64,000 nucleotides of DNA from Anaerotruncus sp. MC2020. GTDB lineage: Bacteria; Bacillota; Clostridia; Oscillospirales; Ruminococcaceae. Positions 52,009 to 61,144 of this stretch are shown here, piece after piece (within the stretch, counting starts at the first letter, position 1; each line of letters begins with the position of its first letter). Below the pieces are notes generated by a model that did no database searches, had not been told where the DNA came from, and worked only from the letters and a program-made list of their open reading frames with translations. A program made the translations under genes and the position numbers. Location of the stretch: assembly GCA_000701945.1 (NCBI GenBank), contig KL370841.1:1-64000 (forward strand), given 5' to 3'.

Positions 52009-52620
52009 TTATTTGTTCCGTTTCCTGATGATAGCTCCGAGAGCACGTGCTACCGCGTACGACAGCCCCAATATCGCCGCGTACCAGAACACCGACATGA
52101 ACCACGGCTGCTCATACACAAGCAGGAACGGGTACGGTCCCTCCAGCAGGCGCAGTATGTTCAGCAGCATCGTCACCGTGCCGTACAGAAACGTCGGAGC
52201 CGCCGCGATGAGCGCGTGGATAGGCTTCATTTCGCGGTTGTCCTCGAGGAAAGCGAACGAGATGAACGATATTATCGGGCAGAGTATGTGGTGGTATATC
52301 TGCGGACCCTTGTAGAGCACGTCCCCGACCATGCCGTATGGAATCGCCCACGGAGTGAGCACCAGCACCACCACAAGGAACGTCACCGCGAGGCACACCG
52401 CCGCGCAGTACCGTAGGAGCTTCACCCACCGCGGCACGCTCCCGCCGATGAGATACGCCGCGAGCAGGCATACGCTCGCGATAAGGGCGAGGACGTTGCT
52501 CTCGACCGTGTACCACACGAGCACTCCCACGCCGTTGCGGAAGCTGATAGCCGTGCCGATAATCTCGAGCAGGACTATCACCGCATTTGCGATAACAAAG
52601 GGCTTTTTCAGCTTTTCCAT
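52009..52620 (-). CDS. Six-helix membrane protein (Pr6Pr-like)
   Basis: A 203-aa protein with six evenly spaced membrane segments; conserved-looking polar residues include YTVESNVLAL, a YKGPQIYHHILCPIISF loop with paired His, and PWFMSVFWY. The pattern (TxxSN in helix 2, HHxxP in helix 4) is that of the Pr6Pr/FAR-17a-like family of unknown function. Monocistronic with a strong terminator; AGGTG lies upstream of the ATG. Confidence 0.7.
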   Translation of the reverse strand: MEKLKKPFVIANAVIVLLEIIGTAISFRNGVGVLVWYTVESNVLALIASVCLLAAYLIGGSVPRWVKLLRYCAAVCLAVTFLVVVLVLTPWAIPYGMVGDVLYKGPQIYHHILCPIISFISFAFLEDNREMKPIHALIAAAPTFLYGTVTMLLNILRLLEGPYPFLLVYEQPWFMSVFWYAAILGLSYAVARALGAIIRKRNK

Positions 52621-52757
52621 AATTTCACCTCTTAACAGAAAAGGGCAGTATCGGGTCGCCGACCCTCAACTGCCCCTTTTTACATTGTATCAGCGCGTGC
52701 TGTATGTAAAGGTCTTATTCAAAGCTGCGGCGCGAACCGCCTGCGGAGGCTCCCCGC

Positions 52758-55244
52758 TTAGCCGAGAACTACCTCTACCTCGTGAACGCCGCCGTCGCAT
52801 ACGGGAACTACGCAGCCCTCGATAGCCTTGCCGTCGAGTGTCATGGACTTAACGCCCTTGCATACGTGGTTCGGGTTCTTGACAGTGATGTTGTAGGTAG
52901 CGCCGCGGAACTTACGAACAGCTGTGAAGCCGTCCCACTCATGAGGAATGGAAGGATCAACGCGCAGACCGTCGAAATCGGGCTTTACACCGAGGATATA
53001 CTGGGAAATAGCCACCATATTCCATGCAGCGGTACCTGTCAGCCATGAGTTCTTGCCCTGACCGAAGTTCTTGGCGTCCTTGCCGCCTATCATCTGACCG
53101 TATACATAAGGCTCTGTCTTGTGTATATCGGAGGTCTCCTCTGTGAATGCGGGAGCTATCTTGCTGTAGTACTCGAACGCCTTGTCGCCTCTGCCTACGT
53201 ATGCCTCGGCACAGATTATCCATGCGTTGTTGTGAGTGAAGATACCTGCGTTCTCCTTGTAGCCGCCGGGATATGTGGAAATCTCGCCGTACTGGATGTA
53301 GTACTTTGTGAATGCGGGGTTGTTGAGAACGAGACCGAACTCGCAGTTGAGGTACTTGTCGATGGAGTTGAGGGTCTTGATGTCTGCTCCGACATCCTTG
53401 CCTATCTCGGACATTACAGCGAAGCCCTGAGGCTCGATGAATATCTTGCCCTCCTCGCACTCGTGAGAGCCCATCTTCTCGCCATTTGCGTCGTAAGCTC
53501 TGAGGAACCACTCGCCGTCGAATGCGGACTCCATAACGTTCTTCTTCATCTTGTCTATCTCAGCCTGAGCCTTTGCAGCCTCATCGTCCTTGCCGAGGTG
53601 CTTGAGGATACCTACGTAAGCAGGACCTGTGTAGGTGAAGAGAGTAGCAACGAATGCGGACTCAGCTATCTTGGAGTATCCGCCCTCTGCCTTGAACTTG
53701 GGGTTAGTATAGGTCTGGAAGCTCTCGCCGGGTGTGTCAGAGAAGCATGAGAGGTTGATGCAGTCGTTCCAGTCAGCTCTCATAGCGAGCGGGAGACCGT
53801 GAGGTCCGAGGTTGTTAACGATGTGGTAGAACGAAACTGTGAGGTGCTCGAGCATTGTGTGCTTGCCGTTCGGGTCGTCGTCGAAGGGAACGTTAGCGTC
53901 GAGGATGCCCCAGTCGCCGGACTCCTTGATGTAGGAAGCAACGGAGAGTATCATCCAGAGCGGGTCGTCCGAGAAGTCGCCGCCGATATCAGCGTTGCCC
54001 TTCTTTGTGAGGGGCTGGTACTGGTGGTAGCATCCGCCGTCGGAGAGCTGAGTCGAAGCGATGTCGATGAGACGCTCTCTTGCACGCTCGGGAATCTGAT
54101 GAACAAAGCCGAGGATATCCTGATTGGAGTCACGGAAGCCCATGCCTCTGCCGATACCGCTCTCGAAGTATGAAGCGGAGCGTGAGAGGTTGAAGGTTAC
54201 CATGCACTGGTACTGGTTCCAGATGTTGACCATTCTGTCGACCTTGTCGTTGGGAGTATGTACATTGAAGATAGAGAGGAGGCTGTCCCAAGTATTGCGG
54301 AGTTCCTCAAGACCTGCCGCTACCTTCTCGGGAGTGTTGTACTTCTCTATCATCGCATATGCCTTCTCCTTGTTGAGCACCCATGTCTCTCTTGTGAGGA
54401 GGTTTGCAGGCTTCTCGGAAGCGAACTTCTTGTCCTGCGGGTTCTCAGCATAGCCGAGGATATAGATGAGGGTCTTGGACTCGCCGGGAGCAAGTGTGAC
54501 CTTCTTGTAGTGCGAAGCTACGGGCGACCAGCCGTCAGCAAAGGAGTTGGAGGGCTTGTCAGCCTCAACTGTAGCAGGGTTGTTCCAGCCGTTGTAGATG
54601 CTTCCGAGGAAGGCGTCACGGTCTGTATCGTAGCCGTCGATAGTGTCGTTTACTGTATAGAACGCGTAGTGATTGCGTCTGTCTCTGTACTCTGTTACGT
54701 GGTAGATAGTGGAGCCCTCTATCTCAACGCGTCCTGTGGAGAAGTTTCTCTGGAAGTTCGTGCAGTCGTCCTGAGCGTCCCAAAGGCACCACTCGGCAAT
54801 GGAGAAGATTGAGAAGCTCTTTGTCTCACTGCTCTCGTTGGTAAGTACGACCTGCTGTACCTCGCCGTCGTAGTTCTGGGGAACGAAGAATGTCACCTCA
54901 GCCTTGAGCCCGTTCTTCTTGCCTGTGATTATGGTATAGCCCATACCGTGGCGGCACTGGTACTCGTCCAGCTCTGTCTTGACAGGTGACCAGCCGGGGT
55001 TCCATACTGTGCCGTTGTCGTTTATGTAGAAGTAACGTCCGCCCATATCTATCGGGACGTTGTTATAGCGGTAGCGTGTGATACGGCGGAGGCGTGCGTC
55101 CTTATAGAAGCAGTAGCCGCCTGCTGTGTTTGAAATGAGTGAGAAGAATCCCTGATTGCCGAGGTAGTTTATCCACGGATAGGGAGTCTTGGGGGAATTG
55201 ATAACATATTCCTTCCTGACGTCGTCAAATGATCCGAACTTCAT
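52758..55244 (-). CDS. cbpA: Cellobiose phosphorylase (GH94)
   Basis: An 828-aa cytoplasmic enzyme that splits cellobiose with phosphate into glucose 1-phosphate and glucose, saving ATP in cellulose users. It begins [16 protein letters not shown], has the N-terminal beta-sandwich ([14 protein letters not shown]), alpha-helical toroid with [19 protein letters not shown] and catalytic [10 protein letters not shown] (general acid Asp), and C-terminal [18 protein letters not shown]. Length equals known cellobiose phosphorylases, not the much longer cyclic-glucan synthases. Codon bias is strong, indicating high expression. Monocistronic. Confidence 0.95.
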   Translation of the reverse strand: MKFGSFDDVRKEYVINSPKTPYPWINYLGNQGFFSLISNTAGGYCFYKDARLRRITRYRYNNVPIDMGGRYFYINDNGTVWNPGWSPVKTELDEYQCRHGMGYTIITGKKNGLKAEVTFFVPQNYDGEVQQVVLTNESSETKSFSIFSIAEWCLWDAQDDCTNFQRNFSTGRVEIEGSTIYHVTEYRDRRNHYAFYTVNDTIDGYDTDRDAFLGSIYNGWNNPATVEADKPSNSFADGWSPVASHYKKVTLAPGESKTLIYILGYAENPQDKKFASEKPANLLTRETWVLNKEKAYAMIEKYNTPEKVAAGLEELRNTWDSLLSIFNVHTPNDKVDRMVNIWNQYQCMVTFNLSRSASYFESGIGRGMGFRDSNQDILGFVHQIPERARERLIDIASTQLSDGGCYHQYQPLTKKGNADIGGDFSDDPLWMILSVASYIKESGDWGILDANVPFDDDPNGKHTMLEHLTVSFYHIVNNLGPHGLPLAMRADWNDCINLSCFSDTPGESFQTYTNPKFKAEGGYSKIAESAFVATLFTYTGPAYVGILKHLGKDDEAAKAQAEIDKMKKNVMESAFDGEWFLRAYDANGEKMGSHECEEGKIFIEPQGFAVMSEIGKDVGADIKTLNSIDKYLNCEFGLVLNNPAFTKYYIQYGEISTYPGGYKENAGIFTHNNAWIICAEAYVGRGDKAFEYYSKIAPAFTEETSDIHKTEPYVYGQMIGGKDAKNFGQGKNSWLTGTAAWNMVAISQYILGVKPDFDGLRVDPSIPHEWDGFTAVRKFRGATYNITVKNPNHVCKGVKSMTLDGKAIEGCVVPVCDGGVHEVEVVLG

Positions 55245-55301
55245 AAATTTTTCTCCTTTGTTTTACTATGCTTATGCGGGAATATACTCCGCGATATTAC
55301 T

Positions 55302-55330
55302 ATTATAACAGATTAGCCGCACTATTACAA
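55302..55330 (-). promoter_or_regulatory. Cellobiose phosphorylase promoter
   Basis: Minus strand TTGTAA (55325-55330), 17-base spacer, extended -10 TGTTATAAT (core 55302-55307). No clear catabolite or repressor operator was recognised around it. Confidence 0.75.
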
Positions 55331-55459
55331 TAGCTTTTTCAGAAATTGCGGTGTACTATTTTTTATAACAAATTTGTGCATTTTTACCTATGAACGGAAA
55401 TAATCGGACTTCTGCCGATTGCCTCTGACGTGCGGAATATTCAAATATTGCGAAAATAT

Positions 55460-55524
55460 GTAGGGGCGCATTCCGTGCGCCCATCCACCAACAGACGAAT
55501 TCGCGGGTGGATAATAGCCCCTAC
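55460..55524. repeat. Inverted GTAG-REP doublet
   Basis: 55460-55482 (+, GGGCGCA/TGCGCCC) and a degenerate minus unit at 55504-55524 (GTAGGGGCTATTATCCACCCG type), 21 bases apart, in the 393-base gap between cbpA and the ABC genes. Confidence 0.78.
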
Positions 55525-55574
55525 AGTTCAGCCACAAATATGAACAAATTGTAAACTTTCAGAATCTTAAAGAA

Positions 55575-55603
55575 TTCTTTATGTTTACCATTTATGATAG
55601 AAT
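55575..55603 (+). promoter_or_regulatory. Promoter of the ABC-protease operon
   Basis: Weak -35 TTCTTT (55575-55580), 17-base spacer, extended -10 TGATAGAAT (core 55598-55603). Confidence 0.55.
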
Positions 55604-55637
55604 TACAGACAAAAAGCACCCAAAAGGAGGATTCGCT

Positions 55638-56597
55638 ATGTCAGATATCGTTATCGAAGCCAAAGAGCTTACCAAACAGTACAAGAAACAAAAAGCAGTC
55701 GACAGCGCTACCTTTCAGATAAGAAAGGGCATGATATGCGGTCTCGTCGGACCTAACGGCGCGGGCAAGACCACTATCATGAAAATGCTCGGAGGGCTCG
55801 TGCTCCCGACCGACGGCAGCTTCTCCATTTTCGGCGGCTCATCGGAGGCAGAGCTCGCACACGCCCGCTCGCGCATGAGCTTCATGATAGAGACTCCCTA
55901 CGCAAAGGGCGAGATGTCCGCGCGTGAGAATCTCGAGAAGCTACGCCTGCAAAAGGGCATACCCAACGCAAAGCGCGTGGACGAGGTGCTCGAAATGGTC
56001 GGCTTGCAGGACGCAGGACGCAAGCACGTCGCGAAGTTCTCGCTCGGTATGCGTCAGCGCCTCGGCATCGCGGGAGCTCTGCTCTCAAAGCCCGAGATAA
56101 TGGTGCTCGACGAGCCTGTCAACGGTCTCGACCCCGAGGGCATAATCGAGATACGCAATATGCTCAAAAAATTCAACGAGGAGCTCGACGTCACTATCCT
56201 CATCTCATCGCACATCCTCGCGGAGCTCTCGCAGCTCTGCACCGACTACATATTTATAAGAAAAGGCAAGCTGCTCGAGATGACCTCGGCGGAGGAGCTC
56301 CACAAGCTCTGCGGCGAGTATTACCACATCCACACCGACAACGACCCGCTCGCGCTCGTCACCTTGCAGAACAAGCTCGGCATACAGAACTGCGACGTCC
56401 TCAAGGACGGCACGCTCCGCCTGTTCGAGCGGCTCGACGAGCTCCCGCTGATATCGAAAACGCTCTACGAGAACGGGCTCACGCCTGTGGAGCTCCACGT
56501 ACACGAGGCTGACCTCGAATCATATTATATGAAACTGGTAGGTGATGACAATGCTGAACATAATCAGGTCGATACTAAGGCAGATAAGAAAGGATAA
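55638..56597 (+). CDS. ABC transporter ATP-binding protein
   Basis: A 319-aa ABC ATPase: Walker A GPNGAGKTT, Q-loop region, signature KFSLGMRQRLGIAG, Walker B IMVLDEPVNGLDPEG, H-loop SSHIL. The C-terminal about 90 residues match the BcrA/LanF-type ATPases of antimicrobial-peptide resistance and ABC-2 systems. The ATG at 55638 follows AAAAGGAGG; the frame upstream lies before the transcription start. Overlaps the first permease by 47 bases. Confidence 0.93.
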   Translation: MSDIVIEAKELTKQYKKQKAVDSATFQIRKGMICGLVGPNGAGKTTIMKMLGGLVLPTDGSFSIFGGSSEAELAHARSRMSFMIETPYAKGEMSARENLEKLRLQKGIPNAKRVDEVLEMVGLQDAGRKHVAKFSLGMRQRLGIAGALLSKPEIMVLDEPVNGLDPEGIIEIRNMLKKFNEELDVTILISSHILAELSQLCTDYIFIRKGKLLEMTSAEELHKLCGEYYHIHTDNDPLALVTLQNKLGIQNCDVLKDGTLRLFERLDELPLISKTLYENGLTPVELHVHEADLESYYMKLVGDDNAEHNQVDTKADKKG

Positions 56598-57330
56598 GCT
56601 GCTGTGGTTTTTCGGGGTCTATCTCCTGCTCATGGTGGTCATTACCTTCGTCGGCGAGGAAATAGACTGGAACGTCAGCGGAAGTGATTTTTCGTGCAAT
56701 GTTGCCATGTTCCTCCAGTTCGGACTGCCTCTGACGGTCGGCTTTCTTACGACAAGAGCCTGTGGAGCTGACCTCCGCGACAAGACCGCGAATTATGAAG
56801 TTCTTTTCGGCAAAAAACGCTGGGAGGTCTACCTCGGCAGGTTCATTCCCTCGCTGTTGGTCTCTCTCGCATTGACAGCCGTTATCGCAGCCGTGCCCGT
56901 GCTCTTTTTCACGGTCAAGAACGGCTGGGGAGGCAGTCTCCCCGCAAAGCAGGCACTTCAGATATTCGGCGTGCTGTTCACGCTGACCTTCCGCATGGTC
57001 TGCTTTTACACGGCGTTCACGTTCCTCTGCGGAAACGACGTAGTTGCATTGATAGCAGCGCTCGTGGGAGCAGTAGTGCTCCTGATAGCATCAGCCCTCA
57101 TGAAAGAGGTAGGCTATGAGCTGACATGGCACACCGCTCTGACCGACCTAACGCGGCTTCTCGACTTCACAAACACGACAAGCGGCTTCTTCAACGGCAA
57201 GGACATCACTGTTTACAAGCTCGACCTGCCCGCAAGTCTGCTCGGTCGCATGGTCTGCACATCATTCGGTATAGGCTTCGCGTGGCTGCTCGGCGGATAT
57301 GCCGTATTCCGCAAGCGCGATATTCCGTAA
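56551..57330 (+). CDS. ABC-2 type permease (first)
   Basis: A 259-aa protein with six membrane helices, beginning MLNIIRSILRQIRKDKLLWF. Typical ABC-2 arrangement with cytoplasmic DLRDKTANYEVLFGKKRWEV after helix 2. The ATG at 56551 is preferred (AGGTG 6 bases upstream); GTG/ATG codons 3-9 bases earlier are alternatives. Works with the ATPase upstream and the second permease downstream, probably as a heterodimeric exporter. Confidence 0.85.
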   Translation: MLNIIRSILRQIRKDKLLWFFGVYLLLMVVITFVGEEIDWNVSGSDFSCNVAMFLQFGLPLTVGFLTTRACGADLRDKTANYEVLFGKKRWEVYLGRFIPSLLVSLALTAVIAAVPVLFFTVKNGWGGSLPAKQALQIFGVLFTLTFRMVCFYTAFTFLCGNDVVALIAALVGAVVLLIASALMKEVGYELTWHTALTDLTRLLDFTNTTSGFFNGKDITVYKLDLPASLLGRMVCTSFGIGFAWLLGGYAVFRKRDIP

Positions 57331-57342
57331 GGGGGGACTGCT

Positions 57343-58149
57343 ATGTTAGATATAATGAGATACCAGTTCCGCACCATGCTGCGGAAATCCGTGGTGCATA
57401 TACTCAACATCTGCCTGCTCGGAACAGGCACACTGATGATGTTCTTCGACAGCTTAGGGAACAGCGAGAAGATCCTAAAAGCGACGGAGTATATGCCTAA
57501 GACGCTGCCGATACTTATGGCGCTCGCCATGTTCGGAGCGACCTGCCTCGCGACTATGGTCGCAGGCGACGACTTTTTAGACAAGACCATAAATCACGAG
57601 CTCTCCGCTGGCAGGAGGCGCTATATCTCCTACTTCGGGCGCGCGATACCCTCGCTGATAGCGGCTCCGCTCTGCGCGACGGCGCTGTATGTGCTCCCCT
57701 ACGTCATATACGGCATCGCCTTCGGCTGGGGAGACACCCTCCCCACGGGCGACCTCGTCCTGCGCGTGGTGCTGGGACTGTTCCCGCTGATAAGAGTGAC
57801 GGCGTTCTGCGTGATGATCCTTTTCCTGTTCAAGAACCCTATGGTGGCTTGCATGACCACAATGGGCGTGCCTATGCTCGGCATGGCAGTGCAAATGGGA
57901 GCGACGTCGTTGCCGTTCCTGAAAATAGCAGCGGAGAGCAAGCACTGGCTGCTCTCGCCCATCGACTTCACACACCTCGGCGAATTCAGCAGCTGGTACA
58001 CGTACAACCTCAATATGGAGCAGTTCTACACCTACGACACCTCGCTCGACCCGACAGGCGCGGCGCTGACCGTTATCGTCTCCGTAATGATGACGGCGGT
58101 ATATCTGCTCATCGGCTACCACTTCTTCCACGTCGACGACATGAACTAA
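57343..58149 (+). CDS. ABC-2 type permease (second)
   Basis: A 268-aa six-helix protein, MLDIMRYQFRTMLRKSVVHI at the start, with DDFLDKTINHELSAGRRRYI in the same place as the DLRDKTANYEV segment of the first permease, showing that the two are paralogues. 12 bases after the first permease, with GGGGGACTG upstream. Confidence 0.85.
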   Translation: MLDIMRYQFRTMLRKSVVHILNICLLGTGTLMMFFDSLGNSEKILKATEYMPKTLPILMALAMFGATCLATMVAGDDFLDKTINHELSAGRRRYISYFGRAIPSLIAAPLCATALYVLPYVIYGIAFGWGDTLPTGDLVLRVVLGLFPLIRVTAFCVMILFLFKNPMVACMTTMGVPMLGMAVQMGATSLPFLKIAAESKHWLLSPIDFTHLGEFSSWYTYNLNMEQFYTYDTSLDPTGAALTVIVSVMMTAVYLLIGYHFFHVDDMN

Positions 58150-58164
58150 AGGAGGCGGAACAAT

Positions 58165-59862
58165 ATGAAAACTTGGGATATTATCGCTGTTCTCGTATGT
58201 ATCGCCTACTGCGGCGTGCTCATATGGCTGACCTTCCACTCGGAAAAGGTCAAGAGCGTGAAGTGGAAGCTGTTCTGGCTGCCGCTTCCCGTGGCGGCTC
58301 TCGTGATAACGAAGCAGGGGCCCGACTGGGCGCTGCTGCCGCTGTACATCGGAGCGGCAGTCGCTATGTGCGGCTTCTTCACCGAGAAAAACAGGCTCAA
58401 GCGCATACTCGCGCTCGCGGGAGCCGCCTGTATGGCGCTGAGCTTCCCGACGTGCATGCTCAGTCCGCGCTACCGCGCAAAGCCCTACTACCGCGACTTC
58501 AAGGAGCTGTTCGGCTGTATGCGCGAGCACTACGTCCTCACCGAGCACAAGGGTATCGACTGGGACGCGCTCTATGACAAGTACGAGCCGCAGTTTAAGG
58601 AGATTGACCGCAGTCAGGACGCGGGTGCGAATGCTCTCGCGTGGGGAGCTCTCTGCGGGGAGTTCCGCGACGGACACGTCAGCTACACCTGCGATTACAG
58701 CGACGTTGACGCCCAGAACAAGGCGATAAGCGACGCTCTCGGCAACGACTACGGGCTCGCTGTGATGCGCTGCTCGGACGGCAGCTTCGCGGCTGTGGAC
58801 GTGGACGATTCGCTCGGAAAATACGGCATTCACAACGGCACGATAATCAAGGCGTGGGACGGCAAATCGCCCGACGAGGTCAGCAAAACATCGCCCGTGT
58901 ACGGCAGCTGCCTCCTCACCTATGACAAGGACGAAAAGGAGCTCATGCTGCACCTCGAGTCCTTCCCCGACATCGACAACGAGGTCTTCTACAGCGGACT
59001 GCTCTGCGCGGGCATAGGCGGCGACACGGTCGAGGTCACATTCATCGCGGACGACGGCTCGGAGCAGGTCGCAGCTCTCCCGAAAACAGGCGGGTATCAC
59101 GTCCGACTGCGCGAGACTATGGATATCCTGCATCAGGGCGTGAACGTGGGCAATCTGCAATGGAAAAAGCTCAGCGATACCGTGGCTTGCCTGCGAATCA
59201 AGGGCATGAGCTACGACTCGAAGTCGTATTCCTCCGCCGACGACAGCGCCTATGACGAGATGAAGGACGAGATTCGCGAGACGATACTGCGCTATCAGTC
59301 CGAGGGTGTCACGGACGTCATCATCGACCTCCGCGACAACAGCGGCGGCTCGCCGCATATGGTAAACGGCATAGTTTCGATGTTTGCGCCTAAGGGCGAG
59401 CACTACTGCCTCACCAACTGCGAGTGGGACGACGAGAACAAGTGCTGGGCTCGCAACGAGGACGGCAGCTACGTCCGCGGCAACGATATCACCTTCAACG
59501 GCGAGCAGCTCCTCGGCGACGGCAGAGTCATCGTCATCGTCAACGCCAACAGCGTCAGCGCGGCAGACCTGATGACGAAGGAAATGGAGTCTCTCGACAA
59601 TGCCGAAGTTATCGGCTTCACGGGACCTAACGGCTCCTGTCAGGCTATCGGCATGGAGGACGCCGAGACGGGCAGTCTCTGCTTCTCGAACTGCGTTGTC
59701 CTCGACAAGGACGGCTCGGTAATGATAGATTCGGGCTCCGACAGACAGAGCTCCGACGGCGACGGAGTGAAGCTGATACCATTCGATTCTGCGGCGATTC
59801 GCGCCCTCTTCGACGACGGCGAGGACTACCTCCTTGATACCGCACTGGATATGCTGAAATAG
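58165..59862 (+). CDS. Membrane-bound S41-family protease-like protein
   Basis: A 565-aa protein: about four N-terminal membrane helices (to about 105), then an S41B/tricorn-like domain. GEFRDGHVSYTCDYS holds the catalytic His typical of the S41B group; a divergent PDZ-like part follows; DVIIDLRDNSGGSPHMVNG and VIVNANSVSAADLMTKEM contain the nucleophile Ser. The Lys of CtpA enzymes (GKG) is replaced by TGPNGS, as expected for the His-using group. Located last in an ABC exporter operon (15 bases), it may process or degrade the exported or sensed peptide; inference. Confidence 0.82.
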   Translation: MKTWDIIAVLVCIAYCGVLIWLTFHSEKVKSVKWKLFWLPLPVAALVITKQGPDWALLPLYIGAAVAMCGFFTEKNRLKRILALAGAACMALSFPTCMLSPRYRAKPYYRDFKELFGCMREHYVLTEHKGIDWDALYDKYEPQFKEIDRSQDAGANALAWGALCGEFRDGHVSYTCDYSDVDAQNKAISDALGNDYGLAVMRCSDGSFAAVDVDDSLGKYGIHNGTIIKAWDGKSPDEVSKTSPVYGSCLLTYDKDEKELMLHLESFPDIDNEVFYSGLLCAGIGGDTVEVTFIADDGSEQVAALPKTGGYHVRLRETMDILHQGVNVGNLQWKKLSDTVACLRIKGMSYDSKSYSSADDSAYDEMKDEIRETILRYQSEGVTDVIIDLRDNSGGSPHMVNGIVSMFAPKGEHYCLTNCEWDDENKCWARNEDGSYVRGNDITFNGEQLLGDGRVIVIVNANSVSAADLMTKEMESLDNAEVIGFTGPNGSCQAIGMEDAETGSLCFSNCVVLDKDGSVMIDSGSDRQSSDGDGVKLIPFDSAAIRALFDDGEDYLLDTALDMLK

Positions 59863-59869
59863 GAAAAGC

Positions 59870-59894
59870 GAGGGCTCGGCACAGCTGAGCCCTC
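59870..59894 (+). terminator. Terminator of the ABC-protease operon
   Basis: GAGGGCTC / GAGCCCTC with a 9-base loop, followed by TTAAATATTT. Weak T-run. Confidence 0.65.
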
Positions 59895-59932
59895 TTAAAT
59901 ATTTGCGTTGTCCGGTGCACGTACTTTTAGAC

Positions 59933-59961
59933 TTGACAAATCCGCGCGTTTGTGGTAATAT
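59933..59961 (+). promoter_or_regulatory. T-box/thrS operon promoter
   Basis: TTGACA (59933-59938), 17-base spacer, TAATAT (59956-59961). Start near 59968. Confidence 0.8.
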
Positions 59962-59967
59962 ATATCG

Positions 59968-60202
59968 TATACAGCAAAGCTATGACGAGGAAGGCTTATC
60001 CACCACGCCGCTCTCAGAGAGCTGCCGCTCGGTGCGAGGCAGCAGCAGCACGGATAACGCATACCCCCTCCGAGTTCGTCCAATAAACGACGGGCGCTCC
60101 CGTTACAGAGCCAATGAGATGCGGAAAACTCCGCGTGAATCAGGGTGGAACCACGGTATTCTATCGTCCCTTGTGCCTATTACAGGCGTAAGGGGCTTTT
60201 TT
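59968..60202 (+). promoter_or_regulatory. T-box riboswitch, threonine specifier ACC
   Basis: The leader has the T-box sequence AGGGTGGAACCACG (60142-60155) and a terminator (60168-60178 with 60184-60194, CCCTTGTGCCT/AGGCGTAAGGG) followed by TTTTTT (60197-60202). Stem I closes with GACGA/TCGTC; the upper helix is TTATCC (59996-60001) with GGATAA (60052-60057). Placing the specifier as in glyQS (5 bases after the helix, 6 before the GAG of the K-turn) gives ACC at 60063-60065, a Thr codon. Uncharged tRNA-Thr should allow read-through into the genes downstream, which end with thrS. Confidence 0.92.
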
Positions 60203-60229
60203 GTCACCTTGCGCGCGGGAGGTGAGAAA

Positions 60230-60610
60230 TTGAGCAATATCAGGTACAACGAGCAGGAGGAGGCTTTCGAGCTCCCCTATAAGCTGTGGGGTAAGACTTT
60301 GACCGTCCGCTTCTATGTCGACGAGGAAGCCGACATAATGAACAACCTCAAAGCCGTAGCCGAAAAGCTCGCCAAGCTCGACGGCAGCCGCCGACAGATT
60401 GCCGAGCTCCTCATCGACGAGGGCTACTACGAGGGCGGCGACCCCGACGCTCTCGCGAAGATACTCACACTCGAAAATCCGTATGTCGACCTCGACGAAG
60501 AGGATATCGTCCTCTGCTTCGACGTCTCCACCGACGACGGCTATATGCGCGCTCCCGCCCACGCCGAGCTATTCGGCGAGATGTTCGAGATAACAGGCTG
60601 GGTCGAGTGA
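60230..60610 (+). CDS. Small acidic protein of unknown function
   Basis: A 126-aa protein, TTG start at 60230 with GGAGG 7 bases upstream; an extension upstream in frame runs through the T-box and is not coding. Sequence: MSNIRYNEQEEAFELPYKLW, then RFYVDEEADIMNNLKAVAEKLAKLD, AKILTLENPYVDLDEEDIVLCFDVSTDDGYMR. Mixed alpha/beta, no membrane segment, strongly acidic. It resembles small immunity-like or DUF proteins, but I cannot assign a family. It lies between the T-box and the RAYT gene, whose ATG is 1 base after its stop. Confidence 0.75.
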   Translation: MSNIRYNEQEEAFELPYKLWGKTLTVRFYVDEEADIMNNLKAVAEKLAKLDGSRRQIAELLIDEGYYEGGDPDALAKILTLENPYVDLDEEDIVLCFDVSTDDGYMRAPAHAELFGEMFEITGWVE

Positions 60611-60611
60611 T

Positions 60612-61124
60612 ATGGACAGACCTACAAGGAAAGAGCATCGTCTGAAAAGCTACGACTATAGCCAAAATGGGGCGTATTTCGTAACGATTTGCACACGAAA
60701 CCGCCAATACCTGTTTTGGAATAATTACGATTTTGGTCGTGTAGGGGCCGCCTTTGGCGGTCCGCAAAGTAAGATAACACTGTCGGAATACGGAAAGATA
60801 GTCAAGGAAGAATTGAAGATTATTCCTTCAATTTATCCAGATATTGTTTTTATTCCAAAATCAGTAATTATGCCTAATCACATACATCTGATAATTGTAC
60901 TGAACGCATATTCGGAAAGCGGACCGCCAAAGGCGGCCCCTACGATTGGCAGTATAATCAACAAATTCAAAGGGTCGGTTTCAAAAAAATCAGGATTCCA
61001 TGTATGGCAAAAATCGTTTTACGACCGCATTATCCGAAACGAGCAGGAATACCGCGCGTTTTGGGAATACATCGAAACGAACCCGATGACATGGGAAAAC
61101 GACGAATTATTCAGCAAAGAATAA
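60612..61124 (+). CDS. REP-associated tyrosine transposase (RAYT, Y1/HUH family)
   Basis: A 170-aa protein of the IS200-like TnpA_REP group. YDYSQNGAYFVTICTRNR is the diagnostic N-terminus, IMPNHIHLII contains the HUH histidines H90 and H92, and WQKSFYDRIIRNEQEY the catalytic Tyr137, ending WEYIETNPMTWEND. RAYTs nick and move REP hairpins with a GTAG/GGAG tag. The coding sequence itself holds two inverted 24-bp GTAG-REP units, in frame, encoding VGAAFGGP (44-51) and GPPKAAPT (104-111), outside the catalytic motifs. It is a single-domain gene without flanking inverted repeats, hence a domesticated or cis-acting mobiliser of the repeats seen from 25.8 kb on. Confidence 0.92.
   Translation: MDRPTRKEHRLKSYDYSQNGAYFVTICTRNRQYLFWNNYDFGRVGAAFGGPQSKITLSEYGKIVKEELKIIPSIYPDIVFIPKSVIMPNHIHLIIVLNAYSESGPPKAAPTIGSIINKFKGSVSKKSGFHVWQKSFYDRIIRNEQEYRAFWEYIETNPMTWENDELFSKE
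60741..60764 (+). repeat. GTAG-REP unit inside the RAYT gene (1)
   Basis: GTAG, GGGCCGCC / GGCGGTCC around TTT, G: 24 bp, eight in-frame codons (VGAAFGGP). Confidence 0.92.
60920..60943 (-). repeat. GTAG-REP unit inside the RAYT gene (2)
   Basis: Exact inverted copy of the unit at 60741; 155 bases lie between them. Also identical to 32100-32123. Confidence 0.92.
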
Positions 61125-61144
61125 CATTATAAGGAGAGATAACC

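Noticed and set aside
60612..61124. Complete IS200/IS605 insertion sequence
   Set aside because: No TnpB, no left/right end hairpins flanking the gene; sequence features are those of the RAYT branch.
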